NCBI GenBank assembly: GCA_028719205.1
Contig: JAQUKH010000007.1
Span: forward strand, 25,009 to 89,008
DNA: 64,000 bases
Direction: 5' to 3'
From: a bacterium
GTDB taxonomy: Bacteria > JACRDZ01 > JAQUKH01
Positions 47,504-55,207 of the stretch are shown piece after piece. A program made the translations under genes and the position numbers. Each line of letters begins with the position of its first letter. Positions within the stretch are counted from its first letter, which is position 1. The notes below the pieces were generated by a model. The model was given only the letters and a program-made list of their open reading frames with translations, searched no databases and was not told the origin of the DNA.

Positions 47504-49066
47504 CTATTCCCACTCTATGGTGCTTGGAGGTTTGGAGCTTATGTCGTATACAACACGGTTGACGCCTTTTACCTCATTGATTATCCTGTTTGATATATTC
47601 TGCAAAACCTCATACGGAAGTTTAACCCAGTCCGCGGTCATACCGTCCTCGCTGTTCACGGCACGAAGAGCCACGACATTTTCATAAGTTCTCGCGTCAC
47701 CCATTACACCCACGGTCTTAATAGGTAAAAGCACGGCGAACGACTGCCAGATCTTTGTGTATAATCCCGCTTTTCTTATTTCTTCTATCACTATCGCATC
47801 CGCCTCACGAAGGATATAAAGGCTTTCAGGTTTAACAGGCCCGATCAATCTTACGGCAAGCCCCGGCCCGGGGAACGGCTGCCGGCTGATAATTTCATCG
47901 GATATCCCGAGTTCCCTGCCCAATAACCTGACCTCATCTTTGAATAATTCACGCAGCGGTTCAATAAGTTTAAATTTCATCCTTTTAGGCAGGCCTCCGA
48001 CATTATGATGGGATTTTATCTTCACCGACGGCCCGTTAACGGACACGCTCTCAATAACATCAGGATACAAAGTTCCCTGCGCGAGAAAATCTATTTTTCC
48101 TAACCGTTTTGCCTCTTCTTCAAATACGCGGATAAATTCCTTACCGATGATCTTTCTTTTTTTCTCGGGATCAGAAACATTTTTTAATTTTTTTAAAAAC
48201 CTATCTTCCGCGTCTATATAATCAAGATTGATCTTGAAATGCTCACGAAAAGTTTTTACAACTTTTTCGGCCTCATCTTTACGGAGTAAACCGTTATTCA
48301 CAAAAAAACAAGTAAGCTGATTACCGATCGCGAGATGTAATAAAACAGCGGTTACGGAAGAATCCACACCTCCGCTTAAAGCGCATACGACCCTTTTATT
48401 ACCGACCTGTTCCCTGATCTTACTGACAGCGATATTAACGTAAGACTGCATGGTCCAGTCAAAGGAACAACGGCATATTTTTTTGAGGAAATTTTCAATT
48501 ATCTTTTTGCCTTGAGGCGTATGGACCACCTCAGGATGGAATTGCAGGCCATATATTTTTTTTTGTTCATTTTCCATAGCGGCTACCGGGGTATTTGGAG
48601 TTTCCGCGATTGCTTTGAAGCCCTGAGGAAGTTTAGAGATCGAATCACCATGGCTCATCCAGACATCCGTCCCGCCGGTTATTCCGTCAAAAATACTGTC
48701 ACTTTTATTTGCCCCATTGGGGTTTACATTGATCTTTGCCGATCCGTATTCATGTTTTTGCGCCCTTTCGACCCTCCCGCCAAGCAAATGAACGGTCAGC
48801 TGCATCCCGTAACAAATCCCAAGAACCGGAATACCCAAATTAAAAATTTCCTTATCACAGCCCGGCGCGTTTTTTTCATAAACGCTCGCGGGCCCGCCGG
48901 AAAGAATGATCCCTTTACAATTCGCGTTTTTAAGCTTATCTATCGATATGTTAGGAGAATATATTTCACAATATACTTTATACTCCCTTATCCTCCTCGC
49001 GATCAATTTTGTATATTGAGACCCGAAGTCCAGAATGGCAATTAATTCCCTGCTATTTTGCTGCAT
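47504..49066 (-). CDS. guaA: GMP synthase (glutamine-hydrolysing)
   Basis: The 520-residue enzyme has a class I amidotransferase domain ([26 protein letters not shown] with nucleophile Cys, LQFHPEV). The ATP-pyrophosphatase domain carries [11 protein letters not shown], and a dimerisation domain ends PPSTIEWE. It converts XMP to GMP. I chose the ATG at 49066 because GGAGG is 8 nt before it and it matches the family N-terminus; the frame is open to 49135. Confidence 0.98.
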   Translation of the reverse strand: MQQNSRELIAILDFGSQYTKLIARRIREYKVYCEIYSPNISIDKLKNANCKGIILSGGPASVYEKNAPGCDKEIFNLGIPVLGICYGMQLTVHLLGGRVERAQKHEYGSAKINVNPNGANKSDSIFDGITGGTDVWMSHGDSISKLPQGFKAIAETPNTPVAAMENEQKKIYGLQFHPEVVHTPQGKKIIENFLKKICRCSFDWTMQSYVNIAVSKIREQVGNKRVVCALSGGVDSSVTAVLLHLAIGNQLTCFFVNNGLLRKDEAEKVVKTFREHFKINLDYIDAEDRFLKKLKNVSDPEKKRKIIGKEFIRVFEEEAKRLGKIDFLAQGTLYPDVIESVSVNGPSVKIKSHHNVGGLPKRMKFKLIEPLRELFKDEVRLLGRELGISDEIISRQPFPGPGLAVRLIGPVKPESLYILREADAIVIEEIRKAGLYTKIWQSFAVLLPIKTVGVMGDARTYENVVALRAVNSEDGMTADWVKLPYEVLQNISNRIINEVKGVNRVVYDISSKPPSTIEWE

Positions 49067-49155
49067 AACACAAACCTCCATTCGATTAATATAGATTGTT
49101 GTAAGGATTATATTCCATACGGTAAGAATGGTCAAGAAAAAATGAAATTTATAAT

Positions 49156-49189
49156 AAAAAGGCGGAGAAGATTAATCTCCCCCGCCTTT
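49156..49189 (-). terminator. Terminator of the arsR/Cys-rich operon
   Basis: Read on the minus strand, arms AAAGGCGG and CCGCCTTT enclose an AGATTAATCT palindrome and are followed by TTTTTATT. It lies 20 nt beyond the small gene's stop. Confidence 0.8.
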
Positions 49190-49208
49190 GCGTAAACCCT
49201 GCCTGTTT

Positions 49209-49370
49209 TTAAGAACAGAATTTCTTAAAAAATTCCCCGCATGATTTACCATCTTTACAGCAGTTTTCTATAGCTGTTTTACACTTTTCTTTGACCTCTT
49301 CTCCGGTAATTTCGATCTGATACCCGTTATCGATCTCATTTACCTTGACATTGCAGCATTCTTTTTTCAT
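49209..49370 (-). CDS. 53-residue Cys-rich cytoplasmic protein
   Basis: An unlisted frame starts at an ATG preceded by AAAGGAGGTG, an excellent ribosome site. The product contains MKKECCNVKVNEIDNGYQIE, EKCKTAIENCCKDGKSC and a final FFKKFCS. It has seven cysteines, including two CC pairs, and no signal peptide. It lies 63 nt after an ArsR-family repressor that is also rich in CC pairs, and before a terminator. A metal- or persulfide-binding role is inferred. It could alternatively be a small chaperone of ArsR. Confidence 0.75.
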   Translation of the reverse strand: MKKECCNVKVNEIDNGYQIEITGEEVKEKCKTAIENCCKDGKSCGEFFKKFCS

Positions 49371-49392
49371 TTTATTCACCTCCTTTCTTTAT

Positions 49393-49414
49393 TAGACGTA
49401 TTCATATATGTCTA
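49393..49414 (-). promoter_or_regulatory. Possible second ArsR operator upstream of the Cys-rich gene
   Basis: An inverted pair TAGAC (49393-49397) and GTCTA (49410-49414) spaced by 12 nt lies between the two genes. It shares ATATAGACA with the element upstream of arsR. Confidence 0.4.
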
Positions 49415-49433
49415 TATGATAAGGCAAAAAAAT

Positions 49434-49718
49434 TTATTCCTTTTTATCTCCGTTCTTGAACATGCCCGCGAAATCCTGGCAGCATGAAGATACACAGCAC
49501 TTATTTAACGAGTAATAAACTTCTTTGCCATCCTTCCGGTCTGTAACGATCTTTGCCTGCTTCAAAATACTCAAATGATGCGATATGGACGGCTGTTTCA
49601 TCTTGAAATGCGTGCAGATCTCCGAAACACACATCTCCTTCCCGTATAAAAGTTTCATTATTTTAATTCTTGTCCCGTCCGAAACCGCTTTAAAAAAACT
49701 CCCGCAATCAAATTGCAT
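49434..49718 (-). CDS. ArsR/SmtB-family transcriptional regulator
   Basis: The 94-residue winged-helix protein has VSDGTRIKIMKLLYG, the recognition helix MKQPSISHHLSILKQAKIV and the wing RKDGKEVYYSLN. Cys30 and Cys35 lie in the alpha-3 region, where ArsR sensors carry metal ligands. Four more cysteines form CCVSSCC (74-80), a tail not seen in textbook ArsR. It is expected to repress its own operon until an inducer binds. AAGGAT precedes the ATG. Confidence 0.93.
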   Translation of the reverse strand: MQFDCGSFFKAVSDGTRIKIMKLLYGKEMCVSEICTHFKMKQPSISHHLSILKQAKIVTDRKDGKEVYYSLNKCCVSSCCQDFAGMFKNGDKKE

Positions 49719-49743
49719 TTTTAATCCTTCACATGATATATCA

Positions 49744-49789
49744 TATAGATTATTGTCTATATAATATACCCTTTTGAAATTGTTGTCAA
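49744..49789 (-). promoter_or_regulatory. Promoter and operator of the arsR operon
   Basis: Minus-strand TTGACA (49784-49789) and TATTAT (49761-49766) are 17 nt apart. An inverted repeat TATAGA-N6-TCTATA (49744-49761) overlaps the -10 box and start region, ideal for autorepression. The promoter overlaps the end of rho. Confidence 0.7.
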
Positions 49790-50742
49790 GAACTTTTTTT
49801 AAATGATGCTAAAAGTTCGCTATTAGTCGGATATTTGTGAAGCATCTTTATAAGCGTTTCCATAGCGGCAACATTTTTCATCCCTGCCAGGCTCCGGTGC
49901 AATAATTCAAGGCATCTGTATTCTTCCGGTTCAAACAAAAGTTCAGCGCGCCGGGTACCGCTCTTTAACACATCAATTGCCGGGAACACCCTATTCTCCG
50001 CCAGTTCCTTTGAGAGCACCAGTTCCATATTACCCGTGCCTTTAAACTCCTCAAATATAACATTATCCATATTACTGCCTGTATCGACCAGGATCGTCGC
50101 AATGATAGTAATAGAGCCCTGCCCCTCTATATTGCGGGCAGCGCCAAAAATACGACGCGGTACTTCAAGCGCTCCGGCACCCACTCCTCCGGAAAGCGTA
50201 CGACCTTCACCCCGGTGCTGTGAGTTATGTGACCGCGCCAGGCGCGTAAGTGAATCAAGCAATATCATCACATTATCCCCCGCGGCAGCTTTTTTAAAAG
50301 CCTCCTCGATAACCGTATCGACGATCTTAATATGGCTTTCATGGCCATGATCTATGGACGAAGAATATACCCTGGCCTTCACGCTGCGAGTAAAATCAGT
50401 CACCTCTTCGGGACGCTCATCAACAAGTACGCAATACACCTTCATTTCAGGATACCCTTTTGATACCGCGTTAGAAATATTTTTTAAAAATGTAGTTTTA
50501 CCCGACCCGGCAGGCGATATCACAAGAGCGCGTTGTCCCATTCCTATCGGACAAATAAGATCAAGCGCGCGGACGGACAAATCATTACTGCCCTTCTCAA
50601 GGATAATACGCGAATGAGGGTTTACTGCCGTACCGGCAAGAAATTTTTTCTCATCAGCTGAAGCCGCCCTGCGCGCCGGCACACGCGAACGCTGTTGCGG
50701 CCGTGACTGCCCGCGCCCCGGATTTGATCCAAATGAACTCAT
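49786..50742 (-). CDS. rho: Transcription termination factor Rho lacking the N-terminal RNA-binding domain
   Basis: The 318-residue protein contains a full Rho ATPase: PIGMGQRALVISPAGSGKTT, LVDERPEEVTDFTR, LLDSLTRLARSHNS, RTLSGGVGAGAL (Q-loop) and EEFKGTGNMELVLSK (R-loop). Typical Rho is about 420 residues or more. Here the helical Rho_N and cold-shock RNA-binding domains are replaced by about 27 residues rich in Arg, Gln, Ser and Gly (SRPQQRSR). AAGGAG and a promoter lie just upstream, so the short N-terminus is genuine. Confidence 0.92.
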   Translation of the reverse strand: MSSFGSNPGRGQSRPQQRSRVPARRAASADEKKFLAGTAVNPHSRIILEKGSNDLSVRALDLICPIGMGQRALVISPAGSGKTTFLKNISNAVSKGYPEMKVYCVLVDERPEEVTDFTRSVKARVYSSSIDHGHESHIKIVDTVIEEAFKKAAAGDNVMILLDSLTRLARSHNSQHRGEGRTLSGGVGAGALEVPRRIFGAARNIEGQGSITIIATILVDTGSNMDNVIFEEFKGTGNMELVLSKELAENRVFPAIDVLKSGTRRAELLFEPEEYRCLELLHRSLAGMKNVAAMETLIKMLHKYPTNSELLASFKKSS

Positions 50743-50800
50743 TTATACTCCTTACTTTTTTTTATTTTAATCCATATAACGTCAGAAATAAGAAAATAAT

Positions 50801-50829
50801 ATCATATATCTTTTTGATCTGTTTGTCGA
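50801..50829 (-). promoter_or_regulatory. Promoter of rho
   Basis: Minus-strand TCGACA (50824-50829) and TATGAT (50801-50806) are 17 nt apart, about 58 nt upstream of the rho ATG. Confidence 0.65.
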
Positions 50830-50850
50830 TAGTTTTTAAAGCGGTTTTAA

Positions 50851-50881
50851 TTGACGATGATTTTATTATGGAATACATAAT
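50851..50881 (+). promoter_or_regulatory. Plus-strand promoter-like element upstream of the structured RNA
   Basis: TTGACG (50851-50856) is followed by TACATA (50874-50879, spacing 17) or CATAAT (50876-50881, spacing 19). It diverges from the rho promoter. Confidence 0.35.
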
Positions 50882-50886
50882 AAACA

Positions 50887-51051
50887 TAGGCGGAGAGAAG
50901 GACACTAAAATAAAATTTATTCCTTCTCAATAAACGCTCCCGATTAAATATCGGAGATGATAACAAGGCTAAACTTATAGTAATGATAACAAAATAGTTA
51001 TCAAAACTAACGAGCCGGATTTAACGTCTCTGGTCTAATCGGGTTTTTTTT
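50887..51051 (+). ncRNA. Candidate stand-alone structured RNA with U-tract terminator
   Basis: A first hairpin pairs GAGAAGGA (50895-50902) with TCCTTCTC (50921-50928). Nested helices then follow. P1 pairs CCCGATTA (50939-50946) with TAATCGGG (51036-51043), and P2 pairs CGGAGATG (50952-50959) with CGTCTCTG (51025-51032, two GU pairs). Inside, GGCT pairs with AGCC, TAGT with ACTA, and GATAAC (50985-50990) with GTTATC (50997-51002). Eight Ts follow P1. A competing hairpin CCGAT/ATCGG (50940-50954) and a second GATAAC (50959-50964) allow alternative folds. No downstream plus-strand gene exists, and no known RNA family was recognised. Confidence 0.5.
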
Positions 51052-51059
51052 GCCATGTG

Positions 51060-52094
51060 TCATTTCCCAAAATTAGATCCAAGTATGATAAGGTCATTTC
51101 CATCGACAATGTCATTTGCATCCAGGTCCGCGGATAAGTTCCAATTGGAGTCTTGAGGACCGGAACCAAAAGCCCTTGCCAATAAGTACAAATCATAGCC
51201 GTCAACGCGGTTTGCGGAACCCGGTGAAGAGGTATCTATATTTCCTTTCGGTTGGCTATCGGGTTTGGGATAAATTATCGTGATATTCCCGGTCGTAACC
51301 TGGTTATTATCCGAATCCCTGACAGTTATTGTACAGACTTTGTCTTTTGCCGTTTTTGGATCTATCACAGGCGTTAAAATACCTGAGCTTGAAATAACGG
51401 CTATGCTTGTATCATTGACACTCCACGTATACGGCGGTTTACCGCCGGTTGCTGAAAATTGCAGAGTTTCATTCAGGTTCACACTTGCGGAATCAGGAGA
51501 AACGACTAAGGGTATAATTGAGGTAAACCATCTTAAATTATTCCCCGCATTGATAGAATGAAATAATGACGCTTCACCTTTCGCGAGATATTGGCCGGAG
51601 GCGGAGTTGTCTTTAACATCGACATAGTCAATATCCTGATTTCCCGAAGCTTCAAGATTTATTTTTGCCTGGCTGCCGCCGGCCGTGCTTCTCAGAACCA
51701 GCAAATTCGCGGCCGTGCCGTTCAATTTTAATTCGTTTATTATGCTCTGTGTTTTTGTTCCCTCGAAGTTTATTTGTTTCCCTGTATTTGTGATTGCTCT
51801 GAAGTTATAAAACCTGCTTTCTCCAGAAATATTTACAGGGCTTTTGCCGTCAATAAAATTCACCCGACCCGTTCCCGGTGAAAATTCCCCTGAATTGGCC
51901 CAGTTCCCGCCGATGTTTATAGTGCCTGTGCTGAGTGCAAGCTTCCCTTTTATGCTTAGATGAGAGGGTATATTTAATATGCCGTTATTAAGATTGAATC
52001 TTGCGCCGGTACCTATGCTGATCCCTTCAGAATAAATTTCTGCCGCGGAAAAAAACAAAAGAAATAAGGCGGGCAATATTTTTGATCTTGTCAT
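51060..52094 (-). CDS. Secreted protein with Ig-like and dockerin-type domains
   Basis: The 344-residue protein has a signal peptide (1-22) and a beta-strand-rich region (about 23-190; INIGGNWANSGEFSPGTGRV, INFEGTKTQSI). An Ig-like segment covers about 195-272 (LNETLQFSATGGKPPYTWSV), and a C-terminal dockerin-like pair of calcium loops follows (ANRVDGYDLYLLARAFG, then ADLDANDIVDGNDLIILG). Dockerins bind cohesins; none is seen here. It overlaps the fibre gene by 4 nt (ATGA) and is expected on the cell surface or secreted. Confidence 0.88.
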   Translation of the reverse strand: MTRSKILPALFLLFFSAAEIYSEGISIGTGARFNLNNGILNIPSHLSIKGKLALSTGTINIGGNWANSGEFSPGTGRVNFIDGKSPVNISGESRFYNFRAITNTGKQINFEGTKTQSIINELKLNGTAANLLVLRSTAGGSQAKINLEASGNQDIDYVDVKDNSASGQYLAKGEASLFHSINAGNNLRWFTSIIPLVVSPDSASVNLNETLQFSATGGKPPYTWSVNDTSIAVISSSGILTPVIDPKTAKDKVCTITVRDSDNNQVTTGNITIIYPKPDSQPKGNIDTSSPGSANRVDGYDLYLLARAFGSGPQDSNWNLSADLDANDIVDGNDLIILGSNFGK

Positions 52095-53542
52095 TTTATT
52101 TTCCCAATTTCCAACTTCAATTTTTCTATTTCTTTTTGTTGTTCCTGAACAACTTTTGTAAGTACCGCTATAATATCCATAGGGTTTAACCCTTTGCGGC
52201 CTTTAGTTGCTACAAGGTCAGGGACATCCTCGGCTATAAAACCCGCACAGTTTTCTTTTTTATCTGTCTTGTAATTGAACGTTACCGGTGTTAATTTTTC
52301 AAATGCCGCCATTGCTTCATCTATGCTTATGTTTTGAATATTTTCCTTGTAGTCTCTTGAAGAAGCATCTATCCATTGAGCGCCATCGCAATAAGCCCCG
52401 CCGATAACATATATTTTATTATCATCAGGCGCGGCGCCTATACCAAGGTTCCCATTTATTGTTATTGTGTTACTGTCAAATTCTCCGTAAATTAAAGGCG
52501 TGGATGTAAATGAATTGTCGATATAAAGCTTGTTTGAAGTTGTTTCATAATATCCGGCATTGTAACCTAAAAATACGTTTCCCGAGCCTGTAATGTTAGA
52601 ATACCCGGCATAAGTCCCGGTAATACAATTGAAGTTGCCTGTAGTGTTAGAGAATCCGGAAGCCGTCCCAATAAAATTATTATTACATCCTGATGTGTTA
52701 TTAATACCAGCACAACTTCCCACAAAATTATTTTTGTCACCTGTAGTATTATAAGCACCAGCATCAAATCCTATAAAATTATTGTTATCACCCTCAGTGT
52801 TTATAGAACCGGCACTATATCCTATAAAGTTGTTACGTTTTCCATTACTGTTATAAATAAGACCCGCATTTTTACCAACGATAACGTTATACAGACTAGC
52901 TGAATCGACAAGAGATATTTTCCCCAAAACATCAAGCCTTTGGGCAGGATTAGTTGTACCGATCCCTATATTGCCACTGTCATAATAAATATCACTTCCC
53001 GATGCTGTCCAAAAAGTATCCCCCGGGTCTCCTTTATCCCCAGTTGGGCCTTGAGAACCAACAGCTCCCGTATCACCCTGAACTCCCTGTGTACCAATTG
53101 GGCCTTGCGGTCCGGTATTCCCTTGAGGCCCCTGTGCCCCCGTTGCACCAGAGGGGCCTGCAGGTCCGCCTGGTCCGGTTGCTCCTGTCGCGCCGGTGGG
53201 ACCGGCTGAACCAGTATTTCCTGTGTCTCCCTTATCACCCTTTGGACCAACTAATCCGGTCGAATCTCCAACCCATTTTCCGGTGGAATCTATTACAGCA
53301 TTTCCATTTACAGCTATATTACCTGAGATATCAAATGTAGCATTAGGGCTGGCTTTTCCGATACCGACCTTGCCGTTTGAAAGAATATTCATCAATACTG
53401 CCCCTGTGGAGTCCTGAACCTGAAAGGCGTCTGTCCCGTTTTTGCCGGGAAGCTGTATTTCAACATTTTCCGCTATTACAATTTTTAATGATAAAAACAG
53501 AACAAAAACCCCTGAAACAAAATAAAACCCAAGTTTTTTCAT
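52091..53542 (-). CDS. Surface fibre: collagen-like repeats, beta-helix repeats and S74 autoprotease domain
   Basis: The 483-residue protein has a signal peptide (1-24), a short head and about 26 Gly-X-Y collagen triplets (about 98-175, GPKGDKGDTGNTG style). Next come about seven 16-residue repeats of the type NNNFIGYSAGxxNTTGD (about 225-350). The C-terminal peptidase S74 chaperone domain has the Ser/Lys dyad in SSRDYKENI, AGFIAEDVPDL and a terminal coiled coil. S74 domains trimerise phage tail fibres and then cut themselves off. It is likely a trimeric surface fibre. Confidence 0.9.
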   Translation of the reverse strand: MKKLGFYFVSGVFVLFLSLKIVIAENVEIQLPGKNGTDAFQVQDSTGAVLMNILSNGKVGIGKASPNATFDISGNIAVNGNAVIDSTGKWVGDSTGLVGPKGDKGDTGNTGSAGPTGATGATGPGGPAGPSGATGAQGPQGNTGPQGPIGTQGVQGDTGAVGSQGPTGDKGDPGDTFWTASGSDIYYDSGNIGIGTTNPAQRLDVLGKISLVDSASLYNVIVGKNAGLIYNSNGKRNNFIGYSAGSINTEGDNNNFIGFDAGAYNTTGDKNNFVGSCAGINNTSGCNNNFIGTASGFSNTTGNFNCITGTYAGYSNITGSGNVFLGYNAGYYETTSNKLYIDNSFTSTPLIYGEFDSNTITINGNLGIGAAPDDNKIYVIGGAYCDGAQWIDASSRDYKENIQNISIDEAMAAFEKLTPVTFNYKTDKKENCAGFIAEDVPDLVATKGRKGLNPMDIIAVLTKVVQEQQKEIEKLKLEIGKIK

Positions 53543-53636
53543 CTTTTCCTCCTGGTATTAATTTTTTATGATTCAATAAATTATATTATCGGAAACTTTT
53601 TATTTCTTCTTGATTTACTTTCAGGGAGGGCAAACA

Positions 53637-54176
53637 TCACTTCGATTGAAGTAAAACTACAGGCTCAATATTCAGAGTAGCCTCATCAGTCATTAAAGAG
53701 ATCTGATCATCCTGTATATTGCAGCTCAGATCCATATTGCGCTTAGCCATGGCGGCCATCGCTTGTATGCTTTCGTTGGGAATTTGTTTGAGAGTCAAAT
53801 TGGTTCTACGAATAAAAGCTTCCTGATTATTCTTCCACCACAGGTCAGTGGAGCCTCCGTAAAGGATAACAACCACTTGCCTTGCGCGGCCGCAAGCTTT
53901 AGTAATGATACGCTCGTCAGGCTTCCCGACCTCGATCCACAGATCAATATTTCCGGTCAAATCCTTAAGCCAAATTGTAGGATCTTCTTCGCTAATACCC
54001 TTGCCAAAAGCCAAAGCTTCATCGGCATACATCGCAAAGGCCAGCAACCGCACCATCAGCCTTTCATCGTTTTCCGAAGGGTGTTTAGCCAGGGTTAATG
54101 AGTGCTGTTGATAATAGTTGCGGTCCATATTGGCAACATTAAGATTAACTTTATAGATAGTAGCTTTAAGTGCCAT
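53637..54176 (-). CDS. yaeQ: YaeQ family protein
   Basis: The 179-residue protein begins MALKATIYKVNLNVANMDRNYY and contains ERLMVRLLAFAMYADEALAF, LWIEVGKPDERIITKACGRA and the C-terminal MDLSCNIQDDQISLMT. This is the complete YaeQ sequence pattern. YaeQ has a PD-(D/E)xK nuclease-like fold; its biological role is not settled. The family is best known from Gammaproteobacteria, so transfer is possible. It is bounded by the fibre gene and a strong terminator. Confidence 0.92.
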   Translation of the reverse strand: MALKATIYKVNLNVANMDRNYYQQHSLTLAKHPSENDERLMVRLLAFAMYADEALAFGKGISEEDPTIWLKDLTGNIDLWIEVGKPDERIITKACGRARQVVVILYGGSTDLWWKNNQEAFIRRTNLTLKQIPNESIQAMAAMAKRNMDLSCNIQDDQISLMTDEATLNIEPVVLLQSK

Positions 54177-54189
54177 AATTTATTTACTT

Positions 54190-54226
54190 AAAAAATGCCC
54201 CTCGTTTTATAGAGGGGCATTTTTTT
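54190..54226. terminator. Strong bidirectional terminator
   Basis: Arms AAAAAATGCCCCTC and GAGGGGCATTTTTT flank an 8-nt loop, between the lipoprotein-like gene and yaeQ. It ends the lipoprotein transcript. Confidence 0.93.
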
Positions 54227-54237
54227 AAAAAGATCCA

Positions 54238-54732
54238 TTAACGGGTAAATGTTAAGGTACCCACCTCATACTGTAAAGTTGAGGTATTAGTTATTTTCCT
54301 TTGAACTAAAACTTCATATGTTTGGCCGGGGGTTAAATCAGGTTCATCGTTGTTAGTTTGCATTGTACCTGCGGGAGCTGTGCCATATGTAACAGGTGAA
54401 GAAATACTATTGGTAATACCGGTAGGACCTACTGCCATTATTGCCCATGCCGTAGAGTCTGAAATACTTGTTATAATTCGGGCTACTCTTATATTACAAG
54501 CTGCTCCTCCATCCCAGGAAATAGCTGGTTTATTTCCGGAACCAACTGTTATGTTAATTGTCCCTGTCGTGACCATGACTGTTCCACCGGTTGTTCCACC
54601 GGTTGTTCCACCTGCTGTTACTACGGCTGTGTCACTTGATCCGGTACTGCCGCTGTCAAGGCATCCAAGGCCTAAGGCTGATAACAAAAATAACGCGATC
54701 AAACTCCTTAAAACTATTTTTCTTTTATTCAT
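54238..54732 (-). CDS. Putative lipoprotein with Thr/Gly-rich linker, unknown
   Basis: From the ATG at 54732 (AAGGGGG 7 nt upstream) the 164-residue product has a lipoprotein-type signal (ALFLLSALGLGC) and a low-complexity DSGSTGSSDTAVVTAGG-TTGGTTGGTV linker. A beta-rich domain ending YEVGTLTFTR follows. The body resembles fibronectin-like modules (PDLTPGQTYEVLVQRK). It is probably surface-anchored. No family was recognised. Confidence 0.75.
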   Translation of the reverse strand: MNKRKIVLRSLIALFLLSALGLGCLDSGSTGSSDTAVVTAGGTTGGTTGGTVMVTTGTINITVGSGNKPAISWDGGAACNIRVARIITSISDSTAWAIMAVGPTGITNSISSPVTYGTAPAGTMQTNNDEPDLTPGQTYEVLVQRKITNTSTLQYEVGTLTFTR

Positions 54733-54923
54733 TACAAGACCCCCTTTTAGAATTTTAATAGTCATTTATACCAAAATTTGTCTCATAAAACAACAAAAAT
54801 CAATTAAATTTTAAATTTTTATTTTTTAGTTATATTCGATGGATGTTTTCTATGCAGGGGGCAACGCCCTGCCTTGAACCATTCGGTGCATGGCGCGGTG
54901 GTTGCCCTCATGACCTGATACGG

Positions 54924-55127
54924 CTATTGTTTTTTATAAGAATTAGATATGATAGAGAGCAGTAATAATGAATTGGCTCCTATCATTACGGAGTGCGCTG
55001 TTACTCCTCCTTTGATCAAGTCGCCGAAAATTGTACGGTCATTAATAAACCTTCCGGCAAACGCTAAAATAATAAGCAGGACTCCTGCGGCCGCAAAAAC
55101 GTGGGATAAAGTATTAAAGAGTTTCAT
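54924..55127 (-). CDS. 67-residue two-helix membrane protein
   Basis: The product has two membrane segments (VFAAAGVLLIILAFAGRF and HSVMIGANSLLLLSIISN) joined by NDRTIFGDLIKGGV. A strong AAAGGAGGGT ribosome site 6 nt before the ATG supports it. It stands alone and its function is unknown. Confidence 0.7.
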   Translation of the reverse strand: MKLFNTLSHVFAAAGVLLIILAFAGRFINDRTIFGDLIKGGVTAHSVMIGANSLLLLSIISNSYKKQ

Positions 55128-55207
55128 TTTTTGACCCTCCTTTGAGATAACTATAATACAATAAAGGATTGAATGTCAATAGAGTTTTTCAAATAAACCG
55201 GATATTT

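Noticed and set aside
48512-49045. 177-codon plus-strand frame opposite guaA
   Set aside because: It is fully antisense to a conserved gene and shows no family features.
50703-50933. 76-codon plus-strand frame between rho and the structured RNA
   Set aside because: It overlaps the rho start and both promoter-like elements and has no ribosome site.
50887-51051. 6S RNA, SRP RNA, RNase P RNA, or glycine, fluoride or c-di-GMP riboswitch
   Set aside because: The hallmark motifs of each were looked for by eye and are absent; 6S would also require pairing of the transcript ends.
52940-53340. Long plus-strand frames opposite the collagen-like gene
   Set aside because: They are by-products of the repetitive GGN-rich collagen codons on the minus strand.
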